Made by a program: the position numbers and the translations under genes
Assembly: GCA_040269895.1 (NCBI GenBank)
Contig: CP158568.1
Coordinates: 124,001-188,000, forward strand
From: Ancalomicrobiaceae bacterium S20
GTDB lineage: Bacteria > Pseudomonadota > Alphaproteobacteria > Rhizobiales > Ancalomicrobiaceae
Reading direction: 5' to 3'
DNA length: 64,000 nt
The notes under the pieces: model-generated
What the model was told of the DNA's origin: nothing
What the model saw: the letters and a program-made list of their open reading frames with translations, nothing else
Database searches by the model: none
In this document: positions 39,782 to 50,301 of the stretch, piece by piece
How positions within the stretch are numbered: the first letter of the stretch is position 1
Layout of the letters: each line of letters begins with the position of its first letter

Positions 39782-40225
39782 ATGGCCGTGTGTTTCATCG
39801 GCGGTGCCAAGGTCGGCATCGTCGCGACGCAGCTGTTCAGCATCGGCTGGACGGTCGCCGATACCGGGGCGCACTGGCAGCGCGCCTACCAAGTCGCGCC
39901 GGGCGCGCTCGTCGTGCACGACCTGCGCGCCAAGGATCTGCCGAAGGGCGAGGACCCGCTGCCGGGCTACACGAAGGAAGGCGACTGGTATGTCTGGCAT
40001 ACGTCGCGCCGCGCCTTCCCGGTGATCTCGTTCGGCTCGGAAGGCGGCACGAAGAACTGGGAAATCTGCGCCGACGGCAAATGCCAGCCGCTCGCCGCCC
40101 TGACCGGCGCGCCGGAAGGGTCCGACATCAACGCCGTGCCGTGCAAAGCGGAGCCCGAGGGTGCCCCGGCTCCAGGAGCCGCTGCGCCTGCCGTGCCCGC
40201 ACCCGCTGCCCCGAAGACGAACTGA
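39782..40225 (+). CDS. DUF1850-type protein, diverged copy
   Basis: 147 residues. The first 25 residues (MAVCFIGGAKVGIVATQLFS) and DWYVWHTSRRAFPVISFGSEGGT, WEICADGKCQPL align with the next gene, a recognisable DUF1850 protein, position by position: both start with a conserved cysteine at residue 4, have an aromatic-rich W(YV)W centre and end the domain with a second cysteine pair (ICADGKC here, LCSHHAC there). The typical WTHSVE motif is WTVADTG here, so this copy has diverged. DUF1850 genes accompany TAXI-TRAP operons and have no known role. A Pro/Ala-rich tail ends the protein. ATG 39782 follows GGGAGGAAGCC. Family membership rests on the comparison with the neighbour. Confidence 0.75.
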   Translation: MAVCFIGGAKVGIVATQLFSIGWTVADTGAHWQRAYQVAPGALVVHDLRAKDLPKGEDPLPGYTKEGDWYVWHTSRRAFPVISFGSEGGTKNWEICADGKCQPLAALTGAPEGSDINAVPCKAEPEGAPAPGAAAPAVPAPAAPKTN

Positions 40226-40245
40226 ACCGGGCTGGAGCCAAGCCC

Positions 40246-40664
40246 ATGCCGATCTGCCTCGCGACCGCGACGAAGACCGTGCTGGTCGCGGCCGAGGTGG
40301 TGACGCTCGCCTGGACGCATTCGGTCGAAAGGTCGAATGGCGCGAGACCTGGGGTCTCGCGCCCGCCAGCGTTGCGGCGCCGGCCCGCCTGATGCCGGTC
40401 GAGGCGCGGGTGAAGGGCTCCGGCGCCGGCATGGAGCCGGGGCCGGATGCGCGGCCCGTCACCGACGCCGACGGGACATGGTGGGTCTGGCGGCCGGCGC
40501 TGCCTCCGCTTGGCGAGATCCGGCTCGCCCGCTCCGGCGCGACCGCCGACTGGTGGCTCTGCTCGCATCACGCCTGCCGGACGGCGGGCGAGATCCTGGG
40601 CGTCGAGGCGGGCACCGAGCCCGGCGCGGATGCGGTTTTGAAGCCGTGCGAGCGGGCGGAGTAG
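40246..40664 (+). pseudogene. DUF1850 protein, frameshifted
   Basis: From ATG 40246 the frame reads MPICLATATKTVLVAAEVVT, LAWTHSVE, the classic DUF1850 start, then breaks at GTCGAAAGG (A-run 40328-40330). In the next frame it continues KVEWRETWGLAPASV, GTWWVWRPALPPLGEIRLAR and WWLCSHHACRTAGEIL to a TAG at 40664. Adding one A restores THSVEKVEWRETW, exactly the expected motif, so a one-base loss is clear. The intact protein would be about 139 residues. It is the second DUF1850-type gene in the TAXI-TRAP operon; its partner at 39782 is intact. An A-run consensus error is a simple explanation. Confidence 0.85.
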
Positions 40665-40691
40665 TGCGCCGTTCGGGCTCGGGCGGCGCGC

Positions 40692-41825
40692 TCACGCCTC
40701 GCCTTCGAACTCCATCTTCAGCGCCAGGGTCGCCAGCAGATCCTTGAGCGTCAGGAGACCGACCAGCCGGCCGTCCGCGACGACCAGCAGCCGGCTCTGG
40801 TTGGCGGTGCGCATGCGGTCGAGCGCGGCGACGGCATCGTCGCCGGGCGCCACGACCGCGTCTTCGGCGAGCGGCGTCATGATCTCCAACACCGAGGTGC
40901 GGGGCCATGCCTCGCGCTCGATCTTGTGCAGGTCGCCGACCGCCACGAGGCCGCGCGGGCGGCCGCCGCCATCGACAACCGGATAAGTGTCGTGACGGGT
41001 GCGGTAGACCACCGTTTCGACGAAGGTCTCAAGCGCCATGTCGATTGGCACCGTGACCGGGGCGGCGGTCATGAAGCGCTCGACCGGGCGGCCGGTCAGC
41101 ATGCGCCGCGCCTCGAGGTCGAGCCGCGTGGTCGCCGCGGCCGAGCGGATGAAGAAGCCGATCAGCACGGTCCAGAGCCCGCCGCCGAGATTGCCGGTCA
41201 GGATCTGGAAGAAACCGAGGAACGCCACCGCCATGCCGAGCGCCATGCCGATCTGCGCGGCGATGCGCGTCGCGCGGGCGAGGTCGCCGGTGTAGCCCCA
41301 GACCGCCGCGCGCAGCACGCGGCCGCCGTCGAGCGGGAAGGCGGGCAGCAGGTTGAAGATACCGAGCACCAGATTGAGCATGGCCAGGTAGCGAACCACG
41401 ATCGTGCCGGCGGCCTCCGGGGCCGGATGGACGAGCGCGACGAGGCCGCCGAGGATCGCGGCAAGGACGAGGCTCACCGCCGGGCCGGCGATCGCCATCA
41501 GGAACTCGGCCTTGGGGCTGGTCGGCTCGGCCTCCATCTCGGCCGCGCCGCCGAACATGTGCAGCGTGATGCCGCGCATCGGGATGCCATAGGCGCGGGC
41601 GACCAGCGAATGGGCGATTTCGTGCACGACGATCGAGGCGAAGATGCCGGCGACCGCGAGGATGCTCATGGCCCAGTAGGTCGCGCGCGGCAGGCCTTCG
41701 TGCACGGACGGGAAATAGCCCGCGGCGAGTGACCAGGCGAGCAGCAGGGCGATGAACACCCAGCTCGGGTTGACCTTGATCTCCAGACCGAAGACGCGGA
41801 ACAGGGTGATGCTCGATCCGAACAT
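40692..41825 (-). CDS. Site-2 protease family membrane protein (M50) with CBS domains
   Basis: 377 residues from ATG 41825. Six or so membrane helices carry the zinc site VVHEIAHSLVAR (HExxH) and NLLPAFPLDGGRVL (the distal NxxPxxPLDGG aspartate), so intramembrane metalloprotease activity is expected. Two CBS repeats follow (about 240-370: VERFMTAAPVTVPID, VLEIMTPLAEDAVVAP), which usually bind adenine nucleotides and regulate the enzyme. This is the SpoIVFB/Rip3-like group, not RseP, since there is no PDZ domain. Natural substrates are unknown. ATG 41825 follows GGGAGAACATC. The gene converges with the DUF1850 gene and is separated from the M24 gene by 180 bases. Confidence 0.94.
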   Translation of the reverse strand: MFGSSITLFRVFGLEIKVNPSWVFIALLLAWSLAAGYFPSVHEGLPRATYWAMSILAVAGIFASIVVHEIAHSLVARAYGIPMRGITLHMFGGAAEMEAEPTSPKAEFLMAIAGPAVSLVLAAILGGLVALVHPAPEAAGTIVVRYLAMLNLVLGIFNLLPAFPLDGGRVLRAAVWGYTGDLARATRIAAQIGMALGMAVAFLGFFQILTGNLGGGLWTVLIGFFIRSAAATTRLDLEARRMLTGRPVERFMTAAPVTVPIDMALETFVETVVYRTRHDTYPVVDGGGRPRGLVAVGDLHKIEREAWPRTSVLEIMTPLAEDAVVAPGDDAVAALDRMRTANQSRLLVVADGRLVGLLTLKDLLATLALKMEFEGEA

Positions 41826-42007
41826 GATGTTCTCCCGGCAGGGCCGCACCGGCCACCACGACCAGTTCTACCGAGCGTGAACTGTGCCGTCGCGATGGTA
41901 ACACCCCTGTGGCGGATCGGTTCCCGCGCGCGAGCACGTATGTCGGTCCGTCGATGTGAGGGACGCGCGGGATCGTCCGCTCCAGTCAGCCCTAATCCGG
42001 TTCGCCT

Positions 42008-43309
42008 CTATTCCAGCCCGATCGCGTCGGTGAAGGCCGAGCGCGACATCGGCACGGCGCCGTTGGCGGTGATCAGCACCTGCTGCTCCAGCTTGACGCC
42101 TTCCTTGCCGCCGACCTCGCCCATGTAGCTCTCCACGCACACGACCATGTTCTCCTCGAACCGGCCGTCGAAGCCCCAGTCCTGCCAGTCGGCGACGTAG
42201 GCGACCGACGGGTATTCATCGACGAAGCCGACACCGTGGATCATCATCATGTAGCGGTTCGGCACGAAAGCCTCCGGCACGGGCCAGCAGCATTCGGAGA
42301 ATTCGCGGAAGCTGAGGCCGGGCTTCAGGCGCTCGATATTGAACAGGACCTGTTCCTGCGCCAGCTCGTAGAGCTTCTTCTGTTCGGGCTTCGGCTTGGC
42401 GCCGGGGCAGACGTAGGAGCGGGAGATGTCGGCGAGATAGCCGAAGGGGCCGACCATGTCGGTGTCGAAGCCGACGATGTCACCGGCCTCGATGGTGCGG
42501 TTCGAACTTTCCTGGAACCAGGGATTGGTCCGTTCACCGGAGGCGAGCAGCCGGCATTCGATCCACTCGCCGTCATGGGCGATGTTGGTCTCGTGCAGGA
42601 TCGACCAGAGCTGGTTCTCGGTGATGCCGGGGGCGAGCGTCGCGCGCATGCGGTCGACCGCGATGTCGCAGACATCCATCGACAGCTGCAGCGCCTTCAG
42701 CTCCTCCGGCGTCTTGATCATGCGCGCCTGTTCGATCGGCTCCTGCACGTCGAACAGTTTTATCCCACGCTCGACCAGTCGCTGCGCGCCCCAGGGCTCG
42801 CAGCGGTCGACGGCGAGACGGCGGTTCTTGCCGCCGTAGCGCTCGACCAGGCTCGCGACCTCCTCGGCCCAGACCAGCGCCTTCTCCGCCACACGCGGAC
42901 CGCAGAGGAAATAGAACCACGGCGTCGCGTCGCGCGTCTCGTCGACGGTCGGACTGCCGGCGCTGACGTGTTTGGAGGATCCGAACTCGAACAGCACTAC
43001 CGGACCCTCGGTCGCCACGAAGGCGTATCGGCCGGGCGCGTGCATGGTCCAGACCGCCATGTTGCGGGTGCCGGTGGCGTAGCGGATGTTCATCGGATCG
43101 GAGAGCAGCGCGCCGGCATAGTCGCGCTTCTTCAGTTCCGCGCGCAGCCGGGCGAGCCGGTCATGGCGCATGCGCGTCTCGTCGATCTCGGCGATGCGCG
43201 CCTTGATGTCGAGACCGAGCGGCGGGATGGTCACGCCGCCCTCGGCGGCCATGCGGCGCGCCGCGTCGGGATTGCCGACGGAGCGGGCCATGTCGAGGAT
43301 GCGACTCAT
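42008..43309 (-). CDS. M24-family protein resembling DMSP lyase DddP / Xaa-Pro peptidases
   Basis: 433 residues. An N-terminal creatinase-like domain (to about 190) precedes the pita-bread catalytic domain. Metal ligands of the M24 fold are visible: FDTDMVGPFGYLADISRSY (two aspartates), MIHGVGFVDE (histidine), VCVESYMGEVGG (glutamate) and VKLEQQVLI (glutamate). GEWIECRLLASGERTNPWFQE is very close to the corresponding block of the DMSP lyase DddP as I recall it, closer than to ordinary prolidases. DddP cleaves dimethylsulfoniopropionate to acrylate and dimethyl sulfide; other relatives are peptidases. ATG 43309 has GGGAGG upstream. The neighbours give no DMSP context, so the substrate is open. 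Confidence 0.85.
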   Translation of the reverse strand: MSRILDMARSVGNPDAARRMAAEGGVTIPPLGLDIKARIAEIDETRMRHDRLARLRAELKKRDYAGALLSDPMNIRYATGTRNMAVWTMHAPGRYAFVATEGPVVLFEFGSSKHVSAGSPTVDETRDATPWFYFLCGPRVAEKALVWAEEVASLVERYGGKNRRLAVDRCEPWGAQRLVERGIKLFDVQEPIEQARMIKTPEELKALQLSMDVCDIAVDRMRATLAPGITENQLWSILHETNIAHDGEWIECRLLASGERTNPWFQESSNRTIEAGDIVGFDTDMVGPFGYLADISRSYVCPGAKPKPEQKKLYELAQEQVLFNIERLKPGLSFREFSECCWPVPEAFVPNRYMMMIHGVGFVDEYPSVAYVADWQDWGFDGRFEENMVVCVESYMGEVGGKEGVKLEQQVLITANGAVPMSRSAFTDAIGLE

Positions 43310-43402
43310 GCGACGCCTCCCATGAACCGGGGACGTTGCAGCCTCTCAGATCCGCGAAACTACCGATATCGCAAAGGCGACGGAACCGTCCGCTCCGCGA
43401 CG

Positions 43403-44500
43403 TCAGCCGCAGGTCTGTGCCGGGCCGCTGAGGTCGAGACCGAGCTGCTCGGCCATGCGGGCGGTCGGGCCGGAAAGGTCGAGGCCCTGCGCGGCGATCC
43501 ACGCATCATTGTAGTAGGTGGTCGCGTAGCGGGCGCCGCTGTCGCAGAGGAGGCTCACGATCGAGCCGGCCTCGCCGCGGGCGCGCATCTCGGCCATCAG
43601 CATCAGGATCGCGACGAAGTTGGTGCCGGTCGAGCCGCCGACGCGGCGGCCGAGCATGCGCGAGAGCAGGCGCGCGGCGGCGATCGAATCGGCATCGACG
43701 ATCGCTTCGGCGCGGTCGATCAGGCCCGGCACGAAGGACGGTTCCACACGCGGCCGGCCGATGCCTTCGACGAGGCAGGGCGGCAGCCCCTCCGGCAGGC
43801 CGGTCGCGCCGTCGCGCAGGTGGCGATGGAACACCGAGGCGACCGGATCGGCGAGACAGAGTTTTGTTCCGTGCCGGCGATAGCGCAGGTAGCGGCCGAT
43901 CGTGGCCGAGGTGCCGCCGGTGCCGGCGCCGACCACGATCCAGGCCGGCTCGGGGAAGCGCTCGTGGCGCATCTGGCCGAAGATCGACTCGGCGATGTTG
44001 TTGTTGCCGCGCCAGTCGGTCGCCCGCTCGGCATGGGTGAACTGGTCCATGAAATGGCCGCCGCGGGTCGCCGCGATCGCGGCCGCCGCCGCATAGATCT
44101 CGCGGGAATCGTCGACGAAATGGCACTCGCCGCCTTGGAACCGGATCGCCTCGATCTTCTCTTCGGCCGTGCGGCGCGGCATCACCGCGACGAAAGGCAG
44201 GCCGATCAGCCGGGCGAAATAGGCCTCGCTGACCGCGGTCGAGCCGCTCGAGGCCTCGACCACGGTCGAGCCCTCGCGGAGCCAGCCGTTGCAGAGGGCA
44301 TAGAGGAACAGCGAGCGGGCCAGGCGATGCTTGAGGCTGCCGGTCGTGTGGGTCGACTCGTCCTTCAGATAGACGTCGATGTTCGGAAAGCCGCCGATCG
44401 GCAGCTTGATCAGATGCGTGTCGGCGGAGCGGGCGTAATCGGCCTCGATGGCGGCGACGGCCGCGTCCGACCAGGCGCGGGAGCAACGAATGACGGTCAA
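43403..44500 (-). CDS. PLP-dependent cysteine synthase/desulfhydrase family enzyme (Cds1-like)
   Basis: 365 residues from TTG 44500, fold-type II PLP enzyme. The PLP lysine is in [17 protein letters not shown], the substrate loop [16 protein letters not shown], the phosphate-binding glycines [18 protein letters not shown], and [16 protein letters not shown] closes the domain. The spacing and the long second half match the Cds1-type group, which breaks cysteine to pyruvate, sulfide and ammonia, rather than CysK or CysM. The start is TTG, about 13 bases after the stop of the amidotransferase gene; no ATG lies near the conserved start ([14 protein letters not shown]). The two genes are evidently one operon. 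Confidence 0.85.
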   Translation of the reverse strand: MTVIRCSRAWSDAAVAAIEADYARSADTHLIKLPIGGFPNIDVYLKDESTHTTGSLKHRLARSLFLYALCNGWLREGSTVVEASSGSTAVSEAYFARLIGLPFVAVMPRRTAEEKIEAIRFQGGECHFVDDSREIYAAAAAIAATRGGHFMDQFTHAERATDWRGNNNIAESIFGQMRHERFPEPAWIVVGAGTGGTSATIGRYLRYRRHGTKLCLADPVASVFHRHLRDGATGLPEGLPPCLVEGIGRPRVEPSFVPGLIDRAEAIVDADSIAAARLLSRMLGRRVGGSTGTNFVAILMLMAEMRARGEAGSIVSLLCDSGARYATTYYNDAWIAAQGLDLSGPTARMAEQLGLDLSGPAQTCG

Positions 44501-44513
44501 GGCGGGATCCCGT

Positions 44514-45306
44514 TCAGGCCGCGAGTGCGGCGATGGAGGCGTTGAGGCAGCCGATCTCCGGCGCGCGGCCACGCGCGACCGAGACCCAGCCGAAACGCGG
44601 CACCTCGGTCCAGCAGGCGCGATCGTTGTCGACCGGCTCGGAGACCACCACCGTGCCGGTGTCGCCGCGGCGCAGATAGAGCGACGGCGGCCGGTCGTCG
44701 GAGGACCAGCGGAAGGCATGTAGCGTGTCGCCATCGGCGACGCAGGCGGCGAAGCGCAGCGGCTCGTCGATGTGGGCCTCGGCCTGGATCGCGACGACGC
44801 GGCCGAGCGTGCGCGCGATCGCGCCGACCGGATCGCGCTTCGAGCCCGGCGCCGAGCGCGGCGAGGAAGATCGCCTCGCTGTCGGTCGTGCCGTGGCGGT
44901 GTTCGTAAAGCGCGTCCGGGATCAGCGCCTCGATGGCGCGGCGGATGCGATGGTGGCCGCCGACCTGGCCGTTGTGCATGAACAGATGCCGGCCGACCGC
45001 GAAGGGATGGCAGTTGGCGCGCGAGGTCGCCGTGCCGGTGGAGGCGCGGACGTGGGCGAAGAACAGATGCGAGCGCACCTGGGCGCAGATCGCGCGCAGG
45101 TTCTCGTCCGACCAGGCCGGGGTGATCTCGCGATAGCAGCCCGGGAACGGCCGCTCGCCGTACCAGCCGAGCCCGAAGCCGTCGGCATTGGTGACGGTCT
45201 TGGCCTCGTGCGCCTCGCGTGACTGATGGACCAGCGAATGGTCGGGCACGAGCACGAGGTCTTCGATCAGGATCGGATCGCCGGAATAGGCGAGGATGCG
45301 GCACAT
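44514..45306 (-). pseudogene. Class II glutamine amidotransferase (YafJ/EgtC-like), frameshifted
   Basis: From ATG 45306 the frame reads [19 protein letters not shown] with the nucleophile Cys2, then [33 protein letters not shown] and [17 protein letters not shown], all of the glutamine-hydrolysing Ntn fold. Near 44838-44841 the frame breaks; the next frame continues [38 protein letters not shown] and ends [15 protein letters not shown] at 44514. Removing one A from GAAG gives LERDPVGA, the natural reading. The intact protein would be about 263 residues. EgtC in ergothioneine synthesis belongs to this family, but no other egt gene is present. It is co-transcribed with the PLP enzyme. Confidence 0.85.
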
Positions 45307-45566
45307 GGGACGGCGCTCCGTACGGCTCGCTGCGGCCGAGGTGCCGCTCTGGATTCATAATGCGCGTATGGATCTATATCAATGATGAATTTCTAATGAT
45401 AGGAACAAAATGAGTATTTCATGCTGACAACATGACGATAATGACATTTTCATTCTAATTCCGAGGTGTCATTCCCGCTTCGGGATGATCCCTCCGTCAC
45501 GTCTGACGTTTGACTCGTTCGTTGTTCGCGCGAATATTGCAGCTATTGGTCGTTCTGGAGGTCGCA
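45307..45566. other. AT-rich divergent promoter region
   Basis: 260 bases, much richer in A+T than its surroundings, especially 45355-45470 (runs such as GATCTATATCAATGATGAA and GACGATAATGACATTTTC). It separates the amidotransferase operon from the exported-protein gene at 45567, which has GGAGGTCGCA as its ribosome site. An inverted repeat ATCCCGAAGCGGGAT-like sequence lies near 45473-45487. No gene is seen; it is probably promoter DNA, possibly with a bound nucleoid protein. Confidence 0.5.
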
Positions 45567-46181
45567 ATGTCTCCGGTCGTGCGAGCATTTTGCCTGACTT
45601 TGTTGCTGTTTTTAGGCTCGGCGTCCTGGCAGTTCGCTGCCGCCGCGACGCCCAGTCGATTGATCTCGGTTGCCGATGCTGGAACGGTCGGTTCGGACGC
45701 GCTGCCGGAGACCAATATCGCCGCGGCGGCCAAGCAGGCCGGACAGCCGGATCCCGGGGCGGCGAAGCCGCCACCCGCGGCCGATCTCGACCTCGAGCGG
45801 TTGAAATACGAGTACGATATCCAGGTGCGCAAGCTGACCTACGAGGCTTCGCAGGACAAATTCCGGCTCGCCAGCTATCTGACGATCCTGGTCGTCGTCT
45901 TCGGGATCGTGACCTTCCTGATCATTTGGGCATCGACGCGCGGCACGGCGAGTTCCGACCAGTTCCTGCGCTCGTCGATCATCATCCTGATCATCGTGTC
46001 GTCGCTGATCCTGATCGTCGCCGGCTATTCGAACGAGCAGATCGCGCCGGCCTTTGGGCTGTTCGGCACCATCGTCGGCTACATGCTCGGACGGCTGAAC
46101 CAGTCGACCGACACCGGCGGCCGGGGTGGCGGCGATGCCGGCGCCGGCGCGGGTCAGGGCGGCGGACCGGGTGGTGGCTAA
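45567..46181 (+). CDS. Exported membrane protein of unknown function, possibly ended early by an in-frame stop
   Basis: 204 residues from ATG 45567. A signal-like segment (AFCLTLLLFLGSASWQFAAA) is followed by a helical linker (LDLERLKYEYDIQVRKLTYE), three membrane helices (YLTILVVVFGIVTFLIIWAS, SSIIILIIVSSLILIVAGYS, APAFGLFGTIVGYML) and a Gly-rich tail. The TAA at 46179-46181 is followed in the same frame by 34 sense codons (AGGPGDGGSGGSAEADRQVR, DQLKGSDAGGDKVK) before TGA at 46285, and their Gly-rich then charged composition continues the tail naturally. The stop may be a recent nonsense change or base error. I do not recognise the family. The next gene follows within 190 bases on the same strand. 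Confidence 0.75.
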   Translation: MSPVVRAFCLTLLLFLGSASWQFAAAATPSRLISVADAGTVGSDALPETNIAAAAKQAGQPDPGAAKPPPAADLDLERLKYEYDIQVRKLTYEASQDKFRLASYLTILVVVFGIVTFLIIWASTRGTASSDQFLRSSIIILIIVSSLILIVAGYSNEQIAPAFGLFGTIVGYMLGRLNQSTDTGGRGGGDAGAGAGQGGGPGGG

Positions 46182-46366
46182 GCCGGCGGACCGGGCGATG
46201 GCGGTTCGGGCGGCAGCGCCGAGGCCGACCGGCAAGTCCGCGATCAGCTCAAGGGCAGCGACGCCGGAGGCGACAAGGTCAAGTGAGCCGCCGGCAGACC
46301 GGCCGTGGCTCCGGGAAGCGGGCGTGTCGATCCCGGCTCGGGCCGATACGGGGAGAGGAGGTCGAA

Positions 46367-47011
46367 ATGATTTTGTCGACCATGCGATCGCGGCGGTTCG
46401 CGCGTCCGCTCGTCTCCCGGCGGCCTCGTGCCGACGTCGTGCTGCGAGCCGCGTCGATCCTGCTCGTGATCATGGAGCTCGGAGGGTTCGGAAGCCTCGG
46501 CGCTTCGGCGGCGCGCGGACAGGAGCTCCGCCTGCCCACCAACAACGGCGTCGGTCTCGACACCGGGCTCGGCGGGGCCGGCCGGATCAACAACCGCGTG
46601 ATGATCCCGCGGATCACCGACATGGTGCCGCCATCGTCCCCTGCGTTCGACATCCCCGCGCCGCTGTCACCCACGCCATCACCCGGTGCGACGCGCGCGG
46701 TGGCTCCGCCTGCGGGCACCGCGGCGCAGGCGCCGCCGGTGCGGCGTCTGCTCGTCGATGCCGGCGCGGTCGGCATCGTCAACGCGACCGGCGTCGACCT
46801 CTACCTCGCGAGCCCCGACATCCAGGCCGGCACGATTGCTTTGAAGCCGGACGAGATCAAGGTCCTGCAACCGGTCAAGGCCGCACAGAACTACGTCGCC
46901 GAATACCGCTTCTCGGGCGAGACGGTTCAGTTGCTGCTCCGTCCCGGCGTCGCCAACACGGTCCGGCTGTCGGCGGATCGGCGCCGGCTCGAGGTCGTCC
47001 AGGCGCCGTGA
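46367..47011 (+). CDS. Exported protein of unknown function
   Basis: 214 residues. A basic N-terminus ([20 protein letters not shown]) and a hydrophobic helix ([21 protein letters not shown]) end in a signal-peptidase-like SAARGQ site, so export to the periplasm is likely. A Pro-rich spacer follows, and the C-terminal domain ([38 protein letters not shown]) is predicted as beta strands. I know no family for it. ATG 46367 has GAGAGGAGGTCGAA before it, one of the best ribosome sites in the window. It probably forms a unit with the membrane protein at 45567. ettA follows 166 bases later. Confidence 0.75.
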   Translation: MILSTMRSRRFARPLVSRRPRADVVLRAASILLVIMELGGFGSLGASAARGQELRLPTNNGVGLDTGLGGAGRINNRVMIPRITDMVPPSSPAFDIPAPLSPTPSPGATRAVAPPAGTAAQAPPVRRLLVDAGAVGIVNATGVDLYLASPDIQAGTIALKPDEIKVLQPVKAAQNYVAEYRFSGETVQLLLRPGVANTVRLSADRRRLEVVQAP

Positions 47012-47177
47012 ACCGCCGCGCGGAGCCGTCCCGCCCGCCCTCTGTCACGCGCCCTCCGTCACGCCCTGTCCCGCCCACCATTGCCCGCGCCGGCTGCGCC
47101 CGCTACATAGGCTGCCGAGCGAGCCGGCCTCGGATGCCGGCCAGATTTTCCCGACAGCGGCGGCGGCGAGGCCTTCC

Positions 47178-48845
<1,668 letters not shown>

Positions 48846-49075
48846 GCGGCGAGGCGGGGCGCTTCGGCGTCCCGGCTCCGATCATCCCATCGAGCGACGG
48901 CGCCGGCTTCCGGCGCCGTTTGCGTTTCCGGAGGCTCGGTATCGACCCGATCGTGATCGAGATGTGAACGGTCGAGCCTGCGGTCGGCGTGGACGCGGTT
49001 GCGGCCGGGTGCCAAGCTCGCGGGACGCCATTCACATTGGCTTGCCGCGTGCCGGTACGCCTCGGGAGAACGCCT

Positions 49076-49879
49076 GTGGCCGTTCGTCGCTTCGCCGTTG
49101 TTGCCGTCATGCTCGTGTCGCTCGCGGCCGCGACGGCCGCGCGCGCCCAGTCGATGCTGGATCAGGTCGATCTGACCTCGCCGGCCTTCACGCAGTCGGA
49201 GATGAGCCGTGACGAGATCGCCGCGGCGATCGCCGCAGCCCCGGATGGCGGGATCGTCGACCTCTCGGGCAGGAGCCTCAACGGGCTCGATCTCGCCGGT
49301 CTCGATCTGAGGCGGCTCAAGCTGCAATCGGCGCGGCTCAACCGGGCTCGACTCGTCGGCGCCGATCTCAGCGGCGTCGTGCTCGATCAGGCCTGGCTCC
49401 TCAATGCAGATCTCTCGGACGCGAAGCTCGTCGGTGCGAGCCTGTTCGGCACCCAGCTGATCGGCGCGCGGCTCGATCGCGCCGACCTGAGCGGCGCGCG
49501 GATCGCCGCCGACGCCACCCGGGCGAGCGCGCGCGGGGCGCGGTTCGACGCCGCCGACATGTCGGCCGACATGCGCAATCAGTCGATGGGCCTGATGCGG
49601 GGCGTCTTCATCAGCGCGGCGCTCGACGGCGCCTCGTTTCGCGGGGCGAACCTGTCGCGCTCGGTGTTCGATTTCGCCTCGCTGCGCGGGGCCGATCTCT
49701 CCGGAGCCAAGCTCGTGGCGGCCGAGCTGTCGGGTACGACCTGGGCCGGCGCGACCGTGGCCGGAACCGATTTCGCGCGCGCGGATCTGAACAGCGCCCG
49801 GCTCGGCGGCATGGTCGACCGCGACCGCGCGCTCAACCTCGACAAGGCGGTCAATCTCGATCGCGCCTTCACGGACTGA
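49076..49879 (+). CDS. Secreted pentapeptide-repeat protein
   Basis: 267 residues from GTG 49076, which has GGGAGA upstream; the frame is open to 48989 but the signal peptide (VVAVMLVSLAAATAARAQS) starts here. Two blocks of pentapeptide repeats (about 75-150 and 180-240) of A(D/N)LxG type are clear: LAGLDLRRLKLQSARLNRAR, LVGADLSGVVLDQAWLLNAD, LSDAKLVGASLFGTQLIGAR. Such repeats form a right-handed quadrilateral beta-helix. The signal peptide puts it in the periplasm, unlike the cytoplasmic Qnr-type proteins. The partner or role is unknown. It ends at the terminator at 49889. Confidence 0.88.
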   Translation: MAVRRFAVVAVMLVSLAAATAARAQSMLDQVDLTSPAFTQSEMSRDEIAAAIAAAPDGGIVDLSGRSLNGLDLAGLDLRRLKLQSARLNRARLVGADLSGVVLDQAWLLNADLSDAKLVGASLFGTQLIGARLDRADLSGARIAADATRASARGARFDAADMSADMRNQSMGLMRGVFISAALDGASFRGANLSRSVFDFASLRGADLSGAKLVAAELSGTTWAGATVAGTDFARADLNSARLGGMVDRDRALNLDKAVNLDRAFTD

Positions 49880-49888
49880 CAGAAACGA

Positions 49889-49914
49889 GAGGGACCGGCT
49901 CGCGCCGGTCCCTC
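49889..49914 (+). terminator. Hairpin terminator after the pentapeptide-repeat gene
   Basis: Perfect 11-bp inverted repeat GAGGGACCGGC / GCCGGTCCCTC (49889-49899 and 49904-49914) with the loop TCGC, ten bases after the stop codon. The following bases CCTTGAAAAGG are only slightly T-rich. Strong stem, probable terminator. Confidence 0.75.
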
Positions 49915-50301
49915 CCTTGAAAAGGTCCGATGAAAAGGTCTTGGCTGAATAGCCACCCGGTTCCTTGCCCCCGCACGAGACCGAGCGCTCTCTACGAGCT
50001 CTTGTCGCGCCGGTGATCCGGCGCCTTGTCCGACTGTCGCTGGCGGGACCAAGCTTTCGCGGCCCCCGCCCTGTTCGATGAGAGGAGACTAGGCGGCGGC
50101 CTTTGCCGGGTTATTGCGTCGGCGGCCCCCGAGTGTTTCGGCGGTGCAACGGAATAGGACGATCGTGTCAAAGGCTGACCCGGCGTCCCATCGGCTGCGA
50201 CACGCGGACAGGCTGCGCCGTCCGGCCTGCAGCGCGTTCGCGTGATCGAGGTCGGGCAGAGGGACGAGAAAGGGAGAATCGGTGCGCGGTGCCGCGGCGG
50301 C
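49915..50301. other. Intergenic region with strong potential RNA structure
   Basis: 387 bases between two converging genes (the pentapeptide-repeat gene on plus, the patatin gene on minus), with no convincing protein gene. TGAAAAGGTC occurs twice in a short span (49918-49945). Around 50010-50025 GCGCCGG-TGAT-CCGGCGC forms a perfect 7-bp hairpin flanked by two CTTGTC copies, and GCGGG/CCCGC pairings follow to about 50070. A small RNA could lie here, but I recognise no known family on either strand. Confidence 0.35.
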
